Counted from the stretch's first letter, positions 1 through 12,263 are shown. The stretch: 64,000 bases of DNA from Ectobius pallidus (GCA_964059195.1 CAXKWD010000002.1:150677042-150741041), one strand, 5' to 3'. Numbers and translations: made by a program. The notes: generated by a model from the sequence alone, not told the origin.

Positions 1-860
1 GTTAATTTACATAACTGTTATCAGTGGCCTTTACATTAAACAAAGTCTAGTTTGAAGGCAGTCAAGGCCTCATATTGTGCCATTCTTAAAATATTTTCTA
101 TGTTAAATTTGAAGTTAAAATTGAATTACATTCCTGTTGTTAGTTGTCACTATATTAAAGAAAGTAAAGTTAATTTACATAACTGTTATCAGTGGCCTTT
201 ACATTAAACAAAATCCAGTTTGAAGGCAGTCAAGCCCTCATATTGTGCTGTTGCTAAAATATTTTCTATATTAGACTTGAAGTATATCTGAATTACATAC
301 CTGTGGTTAGTTGCCACTATAGTAAAAGACAGACTGTGTGAAAGCAGTCAAGCCCTCATATGGTGCTGTTGCTAAAATACTTTCTATATTAAACTTGAAA
401 CTAAAGCTGATAGTTGTCTCCAGTTACCATTATATTAGAAGCAGCTCTAGTTGTGAGCAACTAGACCTTATATTATGCTCTTGTTAAAATAGTTTCATAT
501 CAAAGTTCAAGCAAAGCTGATTCATTTAACTGTCCCCAGTTGTCCTTATTTTAAAGGCAAGTCTAGTTTGTAAGAAATCAAGCCCTCATATTGTCGCCTT
601 GTTAAAATATTTGTATTAAGCGTGAAATTAAAGCCGATTTACATAACTTTGATTAGTTGCCATTATACCAAAGGGAAGTCTAGTTAGTAAACAAATAAAC
701 CTTCATGTTGAACCCCAGTTGGAATAATTTGTTATGAAGGTTGAAACCAAGGTGATTGGTGTAGCTGTTATCAGATGTTATTATACTTAGCCGAAGTTGT
801 TATGAAAGCAATCAACCTTGTATAGTTCTCTTGCAAGGATAATTTGTATATTGAAGTGAA
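1..860. repeat. Decaying ~115-bp minisatellite
   Basis: A block resembling cagtcaagccctcatattg, followed by a ttgctaaaatatttt-like stretch, recurs near 60, 227, 340, 458, 577, 690 and 809. The spacing is 113-119 bp, except the first step of about 167 bp, which carries an extra half unit. The opening ~60 bp are repeated almost exactly at 169-228. Similarity falls from left to right, so the leftmost units look youngest or most recently homogenised. The array probably continues left of the window. No coding potential is visible. Confidence 0.8.
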
Positions 861-1150
861 TCTAAGACAGATTTAGGTAGTTAACCTAGCTTCTTGTAAG
901 TTAGTTTCTATCGTTCTGTACGAGTCTAAAGTGCCACTCATTCTTGTCTTTCTCATCTTTCTGTATATTCTGTGGAGCTTGTGGTCATGTCTTGTTAGTT
1001 TGTGATACAGTTTGTGATATTTTTATTGTACTTGTAAACTCAACTTACATTGTTATAAATCTTTGTTCTTAAGGTTGTGTTTCCTTTCACTTTCCCAGGG
1101 CAATAAATCCCAGCACGCTAGGTATTGTGAATTAAGTTCTATATGTATTA
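861..1150. other. Sequence without recognised gene
   Basis: AT-rich DNA between the minisatellite and the hAT-like insertion. A short open frame overlaps the insertion boundary and resembles nothing known to me. I see no promoter, RNA gene or repeat here. Confidence 0.5.
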
Positions 1151-1158
1151 CCTGTCGT

Positions 1159-2635
1159 CAGGGCCGTGGAAAGAAAGCAAGGGCCCCAGGGACAAATTTT
1201 CCCGGGCCCCGTCAAATATTAAATTCGCTACCCAACTCGCCCTTTATAATGTAAGTTATACAACAAAAAGATTTTGTAATTATATTACATAATTATTACG
1301 TGCCAGAATGATACCAGTACTTTATGAGATTGTCTGGTAGACAGGACTGTCTGACTGTCTGTCCATGTGTCTGTAAGCGAGATAACTGAAATGCGCTTTA
1401 TCGGATTTTCATAAAACTTGGTATACCATTTATAACGCCCATGGGACGAAGCCTATTGATTTTGGACCAAATCGGTTAGCTGATGCCGGGCACGGAACGG
1501 AAAAATACATTAAAATGTTCTAATTAGGAGCAATTTTATCTGTATGTACTAGTTTCATCTTTTGAAAATTATGATTTTAAATGCCGAACGTTAGCGAGGC
1601 CTACTGTTGAGTCCAAAAGGATTTGTGCTTTTACTTTTAAAAATAGCAATTTTTCTTCAAGAATAATCCGTTTCAGATTAACTGATTAATTCCGTGTCAC
1701 CGTTATACGACAGGACAATGCAGATAAAATAAACACATAAAACATAACTTAAGCTGTTTATTGACTTATAACTATACTTTGGATTTTAGGTAAAAACCTA
1801 TTTTAATCCTTAAGTGATATATGGACGAAAACTTGTATATGCATGTTTCATAAGTGACTATGCCTAAAACTGATACTTTTATAGGACCTAAAACAGCCTA
1901 TTTTTACGTTAGAGCCTAATATTGCCTTTTTGCTTGTTTTTCTTCTAAAGTTGAAAATAAGTCATATTTTGGTTATAAATTCTAGCATTTATTTTCAGTT
2001 CATACTAAATTTTTAGCTCGGAATGTGCAGCACATGACACATTTATGAGGTGGTTAGATAGTAAGCATGTTTCGTCTTCAGTAGAAATATTCCTTGTAAT
2101 TCTCAAGAAAATGTAGTGTTTTTCTCACGACTCCCACATCCAGAAAAAAAAATCGTAGTTCTCTGAATCACTGAGGGATACAAGGGGTTGAATATGCTAG
2201 TATGATATGCGTAGCTTCTGGGCGCAGGGATTAGGTTTTTACTGTTATGGTAGTAATACAGGCCCTAGTAATAGGTCTGTATAATTTTGTGTACCATAGG
2301 CCTATATCCGTGTTTTATCATGATTATTGATTAATGGTGACTTCAATAAATATAATATTCTGCATTGCAATTGAGATATTTCAGAAAATTGGCAGCTTAA
2401 CGAATTTATAAGAGACTATTTTACGATTTTTAGAATCTATTTTCCAATTTTAGAGCCTATTTTAGGTACCTAAAACATAATTTTTAGCGACCTAAAAGTC
2501 CGAAGTCTACTTAAAACCAGTTTTATTTTAGAGTAAATTTAGAAAGTAAAACATAAAACCTGGTCAGCCAGGCCCCCTTTTGGGTCCGGGCCCCGGGGCT
2601 ACAGCCCCGGCTGCCCCTCCCTCTCGTCGAGCCTG
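1159..2635. mobile_element. Non-autonomous hAT-like element, 1,477 bp
   Basis: The element starts CAGGGCCGTGG and ends CGTCGAGCCTG. It is flanked by a perfect 8-bp direct repeat, cctgtcgt, at 1151-1158 and 2636-2643. CAGG...CCTG ends with an 8-bp target duplication are the hAT signature. Both ends are rich in gggcccc runs. There is no long open frame, so mobility depended on a transposase supplied in trans. The interior has a ctgtctgt module at about 1300-1530 and several motifs of the type taggtacctaaaac. It may have landed in or beside the LINE that starts just to its right. Confidence 0.8.
1300..1530 (+). repeat. Single ctgtctgt / gctttatcggatttt module
   Basis: The order of blocks is gtgccag, tactttatgagattgt, a run of ctgtctgt words, then ataactgaaatgcgctttat and aaacttggtatac, then cccatgggac and accaaatcgg. 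The same order appears five times in tandem at 20646-21410. This copy lies inside a hAT-like element with different ends, so the module is shared between distinct TE families. Confidence 0.7.
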
Positions 2636-2643
2636 CCTGTCGT

Positions 2644-4066
2644 CCCTACCATTGCCAGTAAACTAAAACACTGCAAAAATCTAAATCTCTGCACACAGTC
2701 AACATAATATACAAGCAGAATTCTTAGACGCCGTCGCCCCTCCCAATGCCCCTGAGCCAGCACTTCAGTTTGTCAGTGACTCAGCAGACAACACACAACT
2801 GTTGCTCACTGCCGTACACTCTGAGGACATTCAGAGGGTGTGGGCGACAAAAACGATGAAATCTGCACCGGGACGTGATGACGTGACATATACGTTACTT
2901 CGTGCCCTTCCCCAATCAGTTGTAGATTCACTTATACATCGATTCTCTCACAGGGACGAACACCGCAGTCATGGTCTAGAGTTATTGTTTCCCCTATTCA
3001 AAAGCCACAAACTACAGGTAGATCGGCACATGACTCTAGACCGATCACCTTGTTATCTGTGCTACACAAGACATTTGAAAAAATATTTACTGACAGATTG
3101 ATCTTTTATTTAGAATGACAGCATCTTTGCCACACACCCAACTTGGTTTCTGACTCCATTATAATGCAGAATTGAATATTTATACCCTACTTACTGATGC
3201 GGCAAATGCTTTCTACCATAGACAACACCTAGCTGCTATATATTTAGATATAACAAAAGTGTACGACTCTGTACATATACCTACACTCATGTCTAGATTA
3301 AGTTACTACAATTTTCCTCCAACTTTTCTGTCTATTATATATTCTTTTATTTAGCTACTGACAGGTGACTTTACCTAGGACATACAATCATCCGGCCTCC
3401 CGTTTCATGACACATGGGCTCCCCCAGGGATCTTCATTAAGTTCCATACTTTATGCTCTTTATATACGTGATATTCCTTTGGACCAATTTGACTCGATTC
3501 GTATATTACAATATGCAGATGACATTGCATTATACAGACCAATAACACCCTCCCATCTGACATGTGAATTAACTCACTTGACACAATCAGTCACACGTGG
3601 TATCCAACAGTTCCATGAGTTAGGACTCAAGATCAATCTTCACAAAACAAAATTTCAGGTATTTCGCCCAGGGTATACCCAACGACATGTAAGGATTGTG
3701 ATTGGGAACACATCAATTCAGGATGAAAGGAGAGTTACTTCCCTCGGCATTCTCCTCGACGCTACGTTAAATATATCTTTCCATTTCCTTCAAATAATTC
3801 GATCTTGTCAAAATTCATTACGTCTATTTAGAGCTCTATCGGGAAAGTATTGGGGAGCGGACCCTTATATACTCACAAATTTAGTGGTACCAGTCATCCA
3901 TGCCAAAATTGAATACGGTTTGATCATGTACTCGCATCTTTCCCATACTGCCATTCGTAAATATCACTCTTTAATATACAATATTTATAAAATCATTTTT
4001 AAAATTAATGGACGACCGACTGTCAGTTCTAAGTCAAGAATTCCCATATCTTGGTGTACCTCATAG
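2644..4066 (+). pseudogene. LINE reverse transcriptase, broken (Jockey/I-like)
   Basis: Reverse transcriptase of a non-LTR retrotransposon, which would copy its RNA into DNA at a nicked target. Fragments follow in order but in different frames. At 2802-3101 is a segment with SAPGRDDVTYTLL, the usual RT-0/1 region. At 3172-3354 is YLDITKVYDSV. At 3365-4066 are GLPQGSSLS and the catalytic box QYADDIALY, followed by thumb sequence. In-frame stops and at least two frameshifts separate them, so no functional protein is made. The endonuclease part is missing, either truncated or displaced by the hAT element ending at 2635. An RNase H-like domain downstream suggests the I, Loa or R1 side of the group; the clade is inferred. 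Confidence 0.75.
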
Positions 4067-4340
4067 GCAACGATTAAAAACAATTTTGCTGCCAGACTGT
4101 TCACGGCCACACTAAACCCGCTTCTTCGTAAGTTACAACTATTACATTCTTTCTTGCAGTCGCGAACTATATCCTGCACAGTCCTCAAGAATTCCCATAT
4201 CTTGGTGTACATCATCGGCGAGGATTAAAAACAATCAATTTTGCAGCCAGACTGTTCATGGCCACACTAAACTCGCTACTTTCTAAGCTACAACTTACAT
4301 TCTTTCTTGCAGTCGCGAACTATATCCCGCACAGTCCCAA
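4035..4340 (+). repeat. Tandem duplication of ~153 bp inside the LINE
   Basis: Units 4035-4185 and 4186-4340 both begin caagaattcccatatcttgg and run through ttctttcttgcagtcgcgaa. They differ by scattered substitutions and small gaps. The duplication adds to the frame damage between the reverse transcriptase and the RNase H region. Confidence 0.85.
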
Positions 4341-4500
4341 GTGAAGATGTGGCTTACGTGATACAGAATTTCGACGATATGACAATATTTATGCCACACC
4401 GGTACATCCTTCATATCTTATGGACAGGAATCTGAGGTAGCAGAACGTACAGGTAGATGTAACAACTTTTCAACATCAAAATGTCTCCCCGGTCATAATT

Positions 4501-4956
4501 ATGCAAGAGGTCATGACTGGCATTCAACAAAATCCTACAACACATATATATTTCACAGACGGTTCGCATACCACAGGTGCAGCATATTTTAATTGGACAG
4601 CTTGGTATGGTCGTAATTGGAAATTACATCCACAAACATCCCTTTTTAGGGCGGAAAATATTGCCCTATATACGGCCCTCAAAGATGCAAACCAGCAACA
4701 GTATTCTAGTCTCGTATTTTTCTCCAATAATCAGGCTATTCTTATGATACAGGACATGTCTTATCATGCCTCGGATCATATTTATGTCACGTTCATTACG
4801 CCTCTATTGCATCATATGGCAGGTAAGGGGGTAAATATACGCCTCATATGGATTCCTTCCTACTCCCATATATCTGGCAATGACATCGCAGATGCTTTGA
4901 CCTACCTTTCCATCCACAAATTCCAGATCGATATCAACTTTCTTACCCCTCCTTAA
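4501..4956 (+). pseudogene. LINE RNase H-like domain, degenerate
   Basis: About 151 codons resembling the RNase HI domain at the end of I/Loa-type LINE polyproteins, which removes RNA from the RNA-DNA hybrid. Visible are YFTDGS with the first Asp, RAENIALYTAL with the Glu, and SGNDIADALT with the last Asp. The third acidic position appears to have changed, since FSNNQAIL stands where D is usual, and the usual SHSGI reads SYSHI. A dead enzyme is likely. It belongs to the same element as the upstream reverse transcriptase. Confidence 0.7.
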
Positions 4957-5136
4957 GATATCGGAGCTGACATCAAACGCCTCAAAGAAGTATGAGTTAT
5001 CAGTAGCCAGCCTCAGGAACGATCAGAACAGGCCAAACAGAGGGACCTCAAGAAATTTCTCCAAAGGGCAAAACATCTCCCAAAAAAGGCACTCGTATAT
5101 TATTATTGCCTGAAATTTCAGACTGCCTTAACACCA

Positions 5137-5320
5137 ATGTATTTCCATAAAATCGCACCAGACATCTCATCGAGGTGTGAATGTGGTCATTGGGGATCCA
5201 TCGCTCATTTACTATTTGGTTGTATATTGCATAAAGAACAGACAGATAGACTATTAACGAAAACTTTATCATCATCATCCATCAGGACCTCTACAGTTGG
5301 CGTCACTTCTACATTCACCA
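5137..5320 (+). pseudogene. LINE C-terminal Cys/His segment
   Basis: The motif CECGHWGSIAHLLFGC, with Cys-x-Cys, His, His and Cys, matches the zinc-knuckle-like segment often found at the very end of LINE ORF2 proteins (usually C.CG...T..H.L..C). Its frame differs from the RNase H piece. It is the last coding remnant of the element that began at 2644. Confidence 0.6.
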
Positions 5321-5526
5321 TCCATGTATATCATTAAGGCTCTGTTTCATTACATAACACGAACCAAAATGAAACTCTAAGACTGGTCATCACAAATTAT
5401 GTATTTTTCGACACTACATTCCAGAATTTACAATCCCTGGATCTTGCCACCTGGGTGATTGTCCCCTCTACCATTTCGAGACGCAGTGGCCCCTCATAAG
5501 GGTAGGCAGTAGCGTCTATAAATAAC

Positions 5527-5545
5527 ACTTAACAACAACAACAAC
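5527..5545 (+). repeat. LINE 3' tail, (AAC)n
   Basis: The short run aacaacaacaacaac lies about 200 bp after the last coding remnant and probably marks the 3' end of the LINE. Several insect LINEs end in a simple repeat instead of poly(A). I could not find a confident target duplication. Confidence 0.5.
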
Positions 5546-7030
5546 TGTCTGGACTCCTAGACGCAGACTCTGGCATTAGGCCATATACACGTGGGGAGGC
5601 TGCGAAACGTAAGAACTAACATTAGAACACGCCCCGGAAAACAATACACGTGCAAGCAAAGAGCAGAAACAAACAAAAGAGCAGCTATACACACGTAACA
5701 AAACACACGAGATGAAATGATCCAAAACAAAGTAAGTATCTGAATACTAACACATAAAAAACACTCATAAATATAGTAATGTGTCGGAAACACGGCACAC
5801 TGTTTTCATAACTAATATCCAGGTTAGGGGTAATATTAACAAAACACTACTCAATGTGTCTGTAAATATTGGTATTGATATCTTTTTTTATTTGTTCACT
5901 AATACCGTATTTCACCTCATAATAGTAACATTTCCTAGGTCTTTTTTTCCCTTGTGAAACACAGTGCGGCCATTATGCAAGGAAAAGCTGGAACTTAATG
6001 TGTATAGGCCTACAGTAGACATACCTTACAATGAAAGAAACAAAAAGGGAGCACTTCATTTACAGTTACAGAATTATTAAACTGCATGTGCAATGAAATT
6101 ACATCAGTCGTCATATCAATTTGCAGAAAGATGATCAATCAGGAAAAAAGTTAGAATTACTTCGAGTTATTGTGTTTACCTGTAAATATTACGATTGTGA
6201 AAATTTATTGGACATGATGTCTTGAAATACTAACTATGTACCTCCACAACAAATTTTTTTTAAAATTCTTCTTTGTCCAGTGATTCTCGGCTGGAGCCTT
6301 TATCACGTGTCTTCCCCTCCAGTTGCATCACTGTCTTGAGATCAGAACCCCGCCATCCACACCTCGTACTGTCTGGAAATCCCCATCTTCTTGAAGCTTT
6401 TTACAATGGTTTTTTCATGAGTGATGTGATTCCAACTTTGAATTACACATGAATAAACGAGTCCCAATAATGTGCCCTGCTGATTGTGATTGCTCTTTTA
6501 TTTTGCGCCAGTCTTGTACAAGTTTTCATTCACTGAAAACTCCTTCTCCGCAACTCTGTTTCCATTTTCTTCCATGAATGCTATTACTTGCAACTTAAAA
6601 CTCAGGGATGCCAAAACTTGCAGTTTAATTCCTATATCTTCCCATTTTCTACAGTATACTACAAGCAACTGTAGTGTACTGAAACTGACTTGAATGGCGT
6701 TATCGAAATTTCATGTGAGTTGGCACCTCTATTGTGTCAAGCTAGCATTCAGGTCAGCACATTCCTTAACTTTGGATGCATTGGATGAAGGTTAACGGTG
6801 CTCTAGATTGCAATGGCGGTGTGTCAGTTGTAAATTTCCAGATCATCATGAAAGAGAGAAATATGTCAAAATATCTCTGTGACGATATTTTTATACACCA
6901 TTTTTGGACTGAAAAATCAAGGTTTGACAATTGTGTGGTGGCGACAATCATGCAATGAAATACAGACTTGGTAACATCCCAAGCAGCTTTACCACTGAGT
7001 GGCTCAACAGTTTCCTCCCATGTGTCTTAA
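5546..7030. other. Intergenic stretch, nothing recognised
   Basis: AT-rich sequence with only short spurious open frames. It contains a taggccta-type word near 6007, which recurs through the window. No splice-bounded exon, RNA gene or TE end was recognised. Confidence 0.5.
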
Positions 7031-7034
7031 AAAA

Positions 7035-7187
7035 AGAGAAAAAAAAAAGTACTTCTATAAGTAATTGTAATTGTAATTTCACTGATTACTGTTTGAAAAG
7101 TAATTTGTAATTGTAATTAAGTAAAATATTTCTCAGGTGATTGTAATTTAGCCCAATTACTTTCTTTTTGTAATTTTCCCATCACTG
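7035..7187. mobile_element. hAT element end, truncated
   Basis: Repeated taattgtaattgtaat words lead up to ttttcccatcactg at 7187. Read in reverse this starts CAGTGATGGGAAAA, a typical hAT terminus with subterminal AATTAC words. The opposite end is not visible, so this is a fragment. The following 8 bp, gatagtta, would be its target duplication if the partner end were found. Confidence 0.5.
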
Positions 7188-7196
7188 GATAGTTAG

Positions 7197-8290
7197 TATT
7201 TATTTATTTATTTATTTGGAATGCCCATGGATACATTCCCTGAGCATCATGCTCACATTGGGACATGGCAATGGTACAAATTATGTATGATACATGCAAG
7301 TATACATATGATACCTGTTTACAATACAATATGATACAAAAATTACAATACAATGATATCTAATTTACAAAAAATTTACAAACAAACATGGCTATTCTAG
7401 AACATTCTAAATCTTTACTAACATATCTATAGCTTATCATAGTTGGCTGCTATTTACCCTAAGAGATAAATTTTCTCTAGCAGTATAGAATATTACGATG
7501 TCAAATCACAGTTATAGTTATAGTCCTTCAATTCCATCTTACATATCGGTATGGGGGATAGTGTAATACCAAGTTTTAATCTGAGCAATCTAATTTCTTA
7601 AGTTGTTTCAGTTTCATAGCTTTTCCACAGATATTTTTTGACTTCTTTCTTGTAGTTAATTGTGCTATTACATAGTTTAGTTTCGTTGGGCAGTAGATTA
7701 TATAGCTGGACACATCTTCGAATTATATTTTTGGTCCCAAATCGTGTCGTTGAGATTGAGAGTGTATGGATATTATGTGGACGTCTTAAGTTGTGATTAT
7801 GGATCTCCGAACAATTAAGTAGTAAGATGTTGCTATGTGTTTTATGATTTATGATCTTATAGATAAGTATTAGACAAGCGTTGTCTATTTCTACGTGTAG
7901 AGGTAAAATTTTTAGTGACAAATACATTGAGTGACGGTCATACTGGAATGGAAGGTTAAATAAGGTTCGTAGTGATCTGTTTTGTAATACTTCAAGTCGT
8001 CTTAAAAGTGTTTCATTACATGAGGACCAGATGACATTCATATACGATAGCCTAGAGTGTATGAAGGCATAATATAAGTTTTTGCATATATTGTCAGGTA
8101 GATTTAGATATTTCAGTCTATGGAAAATTGAGAAGGGGTATGGGGATTTCATTCCTAGTCTTCTTTCTTCTCCTTAAAGTTTCTGTATTATTGAGCAAAC
8201 GGTAGTGTATAGGTAGCCATGCTATTTGTATTGTTACCTTTTTAATAAAAAGCTTGAAATTATATTGACTTGTTTTTAGTTAATGATTGC
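7197..8290 (-). mobile_element. 5'-truncated LINE, 3' part only
   Basis: Minus-strand non-LTR element remnant. Its 3' simple-repeat tail, (AAATA)n in sense, is the tatttatttatttattt run at 7197-7216. A ~380-bp untranslated region follows, then the coding remnant at 7598-8152. The 5' limit near 8290 is uncertain. Truncation at the 5' side with an intact tail is normal for LINE insertion. Confidence 0.65.
7598..8152 (-). pseudogene. LINE ORF2 C-terminal fragment
   Basis: 184 codons matching the region after the reverse transcriptase palm in CR1/Jockey-type LINEs. YAFIHSRLSYMNVIWS and LEVLQNRSLRTLF (the usual LQ.R.LR) are the telling segments, followed by a conserved tail ending KKEVKKYLW. No catalytic box is present because the element is 5'-truncated. 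The frame is open throughout, but without the upstream domains it has no expected function. I am fairly sure of the family group and unsure of the clade. Confidence 0.65.
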
Positions 8291-8399
8291 ACTATACTGT
8301 CTTATGTAAAACAAATCAGTAGCTTAAAATTCTGCTCTATTTTTTTGTGTAAATTTTTTTTATGATTATTGTATTAAATATTTAGTAAATGTTGTAAAT

Positions 8400-11151
8400 C
8401 AGTGTTTTTCAACCTGTGGGTCGCGACCCCCTGGGGGTCGCGGAGCCTCTGTAGGGGGGTCGCGAGAGGTCGAGAAAACTTCAGTTTTTTTTATACAACA
8501 TATAATTTGTGAGACTTAAATAAAAAGTCGATAAGAGTTAAAATTATTATATTTAACAAAATTTCCATATAATCAATCATACAAGTCAGAAAAATGCTAG
8601 TTTAAAACATGTTATTACAAAAAAAAAATATATTAAAAATGTGTTTAAATAGAAAATGATTACATCTATGCTTGATTATCTTAAATAGCAGTATGTATTG
8701 TTAACGCAAAATGATACTCTTTATGTTATTTACACAAACTCATTAACAAGAAATAAAACCTTCGAGTAATCGTTCATTTTAATGTGAAGGTTGCGCTTAA
8801 GTTTGTTCAATTAATTTCTCCCATCGTGGATCCGTTTTTGCCACATTAAGTATTAAATCGTTTTCCAAATTTAAGCGATTTCTTACTTTACATTTTATTC
8901 GTGCCATTGAGGAAAATGCCAACTCGCACAAGTACGAGGTAGAAAATGGAATCAAACACTTCAAAGCCTCGGTTGTTAATTCCGGGTATTCTGTTCTTCT
9001 TTTTAACCAAAACGTATCCAAATTTTCAGACTTGAATTCCAAGTGTAACATCCCATCGGCAGATAGTTCCAGCAGATTCTCTTTGAGCTTAGTTGCTAAA
9101 TTTGCCTCGTTTATAGCTGCATTTAAAAACGGATTTAAGATCCATCTTTGCCCAGTGTTATCCGATATCTCTTGCAGTGAGAAGTAATGACACAATTCTT
9201 TCTTCAAATTATGTAACACCATTTTCATACCAGATATATATGAGTTGATGTTGATCTCGCTTCCGACTTCTTCAATGAAAGACTGTGTGGACGAAAATGA
9301 ATCAAAGTTGTTTTGATTTATAGATGATGACCACAATTCAATTTTTTTTATAAAGCCATGGAGTTTGTCTTTTGCTGTAATGACATTTTCATCACGCCCT
9401 TGAAGACTTTTATTCAAGTTATTTAAATGTTCAAATAAGTCAGAAAGAAAAGCCAATTTTAAAAGGAATTCCGGGTCAGAAACGAATTCAGAGTAATGTG
9501 ACTTGGCTTGCTGTAAATATACCAATAGTTCAGCGTGAAGTTCCATAACTCTGGTCAGTACTTTGCCTTTTGATAACCACCTAACCTCTGTATGGTAAAG
9601 CAAATTGTGGTGTAGTGTCCCCATATCTTCACAAATGATTCGAAACAATCGAGTCTGCAACGCTTTTCCTTTAATAGAATTTACAATGTTAATAATAATA
9701 TTAAGAACTTGACTGTATTCTTGCGGTAAGGATTTGGCTGCAAGAGCTTGGCGATGGAGAAAGCAATGCATCCAACAAGCGTTTGGCATCTGTTCTTTCA
9801 GTCTAGCAATAAATCCACTCTTCGCACCAGTCATGGCTTTTGCTCCGTCACTACAAATAGCAATGCATTTTTGTGCCCAATCGATATTCATATCTTGCGT
9901 AGCTTCAAGGAACATGTCATGCAAGCATTGACCTGTAGTATTTTTGGGAAGTGCCTTGCAAAATAGTATTTCTTCCATTATTATTTCATTGGATTCAAAA
10001 CGCACAAAAGCTACAAATTGCGCACAACCCGCAATATCCGTTGATTCATCAAATTGCAAGGATACAAAAGAACTTTTCTTTATTTTTTCTATGACTTGAT
10101 CACGGACATCAGACGCCTTATTGCTTATCCTGCGTTGAATGGTATTGTCAGAGAGAGGTATACTTTTGAGCTTTTCGACCTCTTGCTTGCCAAACATAAT
10201 CTCTGCTATATCTAAAGCCGCTGGTAAAATCAAATTTTCGGCAATACTGCGAGATTTCCCTGCTTTAGCCACACGAAAAGCTACTCGATAACTAGCGAGC
10301 AACGCTTTCTCATTTAGGTTGGACATTTGTCCTATAGCAGTTTTTTGATGTTCAAGAGTTTTTAATTTCCGCTCAAAAAATTCCACGGGTTAATTTTTTT
10401 CATTAGGATGTTTTGTGTTTAGGTGACGTACCAACTTCGATAGCTTCATGCTTTCTCTTGACAAAATTTCAAAGCAAATTACGCACTGCGGTTTACTGTC
10501 AATCACAGTAAACCCAAATTTTAAATAATTGTCGTCTTAAAGACGTTTTTTCTTTATTCCACTACTCCCGCTAGACGTTGATGGTTCTGATGATCTTTTC
10601 AGGAATTTATCCATTTTCAATTATAACAACTCAAATAAATACGTACCGTAAAACAAGTGGTTCGCGCTCTTCAAACAACTAAACAGCAGACATGACCACG
10701 CGTGACTTACGCTCACAAATTAGTCTATAATTACTCCAACTCCAAGGCACCTTACAGTCCACATAACACCGAATTTACACTTCTGAATCGTTTTCACTTA
10801 TCGGGATTGCTTCTGATTCGACTTCCTTCGCTGTCTTGCATCAAACTGCCATGGCCGCGGTTGACCGCCGTATTTATAGGCCAGCGCATTCTAGCGAGAA
10901 TTATCTCGAAGCGTAAAGAAACGTCTCAAAACTTGTGGATCTTTCGTGGACTACCAGCGCCATCTGTTGCTAACATCCGGAACCTGCACTAGTTCCTAGT
11001 GTTACCAACAGATGGCGCAAATAACGCAAACGCCTAAAATTGTTGTAAGTATTACATATTTTTAACATACATGGAAAAAGGGGTTGGGGGGTCGCGAAAT
11101 ATTTTTTGATACTAGGGGGGGTCGTGTCATGAAAAAGGTTGAAAAACACTG
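8400..11151 (-). mobile_element. hAT transposon with both ends, 2,752 bp
   Basis: The termini are CAGTGTTTTTCAACC on the left and GGTTGAAAAACACTG on the right. Both continue into gggtcgcgac-type sequence. A perfect 8-bp target duplication, ttgtaaat, sits at 8392-8399 and 11152-11159. It carries one minus-strand transposase gene in the ZBED5/FAM200 (Buster-like) style. A short inverted repeat, gcgccatctgttg against caacagatggcgc, lies at 10947-11017 between the gene and the right end. The element is structurally complete, but its gene has stop codons. Confidence 0.9.
8797..10614 (-). pseudogene. hAT transposase (ZBED5/FAM200-like), two stops
   Basis: About 605 codons of a cut-and-paste transposase. 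From the ATG at 10614 there is a ~25-residue basic, Ser-rich start. A BED-type zinc finger follows (CVICFEIL ... LVRHLNTKH, Cys-x2-Cys then His-x4-His). Then comes the RNase H-like catalytic region, with FDESTDIAG, CSDGAKAMTGAKSG and the tryptophan-bearing HTEVRWLSKGKVL, and finally the hAT dimerisation region near the C-terminus (CELAFSSMARIK). In-frame TAA codons at 10537-10539 and 10390-10392 lie on both sides of the BED finger. From 10386 to 8797 the frame is fully open. It is a recent pseudogene; read-through could give a finger-less protein. Confidence 0.85.
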
Positions 11152-11384
11152 TTGTAAATTATATAGTAAATATTTAGTAAAAATTTAATTGCTGTTACTT
11201 TTTAAACTGTATATCTTGAACTATTCATATTATATAATATGTACAGATTTTGGATATTGATATTACAAAAAATCCAAGGCAATTATAAAAGTAATTATTA
11301 CTAACAATTATTCAGAAAGAGTCAAGGAAGAAACATACTTTTTAAATTTTACTATGTGGATTATTTGCCTGTATTTTCTTTCAG

Positions 11385-11713
11385 GTTTCTTGGGACCGTC
11401 AGATACAACACTTGTGTCTCATGATGCAAGAAATGTTTTCCTTGATTGGTCGGGTTATGTAACAATAGAAAACATGACAATTGATGTGGCGCAGGTGCAG
11501 ATTGCTCTGTCTGTCAGACAAGGAAAAGTAAGGTTGTTTAATTGTCAAATAACAGGAACTGGCAGCACAGGAGTCCTTGTGTTGAGAGACGGTTCTTTAG
11601 AAGTTGTCCATTGTTTATTCAGTGGTTGTTTTGGAATTGGTATTGTTCTTGATTCTAAGGCCCATGCTTCTCTGACTGATTGCTCCATCACTTCAAGTAA
11701 AATTGGATTAAAG
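11385..11713 (+). CDS. Beta-helix exon, SHCBP1/nessun dorma-like
   Basis: Internal exon of a host gene. The acceptor is a pyrimidine-rich tract ending tttctttcag at 11384, and the donor is aag/gtaaga at 11714. The first two bases complete a split codon (phase 1 intron upstream) and the exon ends on a codon boundary. The ~109 residues form repeated beta-helix coils: VTIENMTIDV, VRLFNCQITG, LEVVHCLFSG, ASLTDCSITS, each followed by a G-x-hydrophobic turn. Coil order and spacing resemble the C-terminal pectate-lyase-like domain of SHCBP1, which in flies (Nessun dorma) binds carbohydrate at the cytokinesis ring. That assignment comes from remembered pattern, not alignment. Codon use is clean and there are no stops. 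Confidence 0.7.
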
Positions 11714-12263
11714 GTAAGAATCATAAATTTCATTTAATGAGTTCATTTAGATAGTCCTTTCAGTTCTCAGTTCAGTTTCATGTTCAGTCAAATTTAGTTT
11801 TCCTATGTGTGAATGGAAAAGACTGTCAGGATAACTGAAACAGAGATGATGCACTAACTGGATGGGCAGATCTACTAGAATTTGTGTCATATCAGTTCTT
11901 AGAATTCCTATGTGTAAAGCATGTTGTGACTCAGTCTGTTCACTCAAGTCAGTTCTCTTGTTCTGGCCTGGCTCAGTGCAACAACTGTCACAATGTTCAA
12001 GGATCATGATTTTGTTTGGATGTTTTATCAAAATCTATGAGTCATCCATGCTAATGGAACAAGATAGATCCACATTGTCATAATTTAAAACATTGTAGAT
12101 CCTTATTAACAAATATACTTGAACATATATACATTGCTTGTAAGGTATTTTACCTCAGAATGCACTATTTTAAGAACTTTTGTCTCATAATCAGCTGGTT
12201 TCGACTGTCAGGTGTTGTGCTGTCCCTCTGATGGTGTATAGATGTACCTATAGTCTGGCCCTT

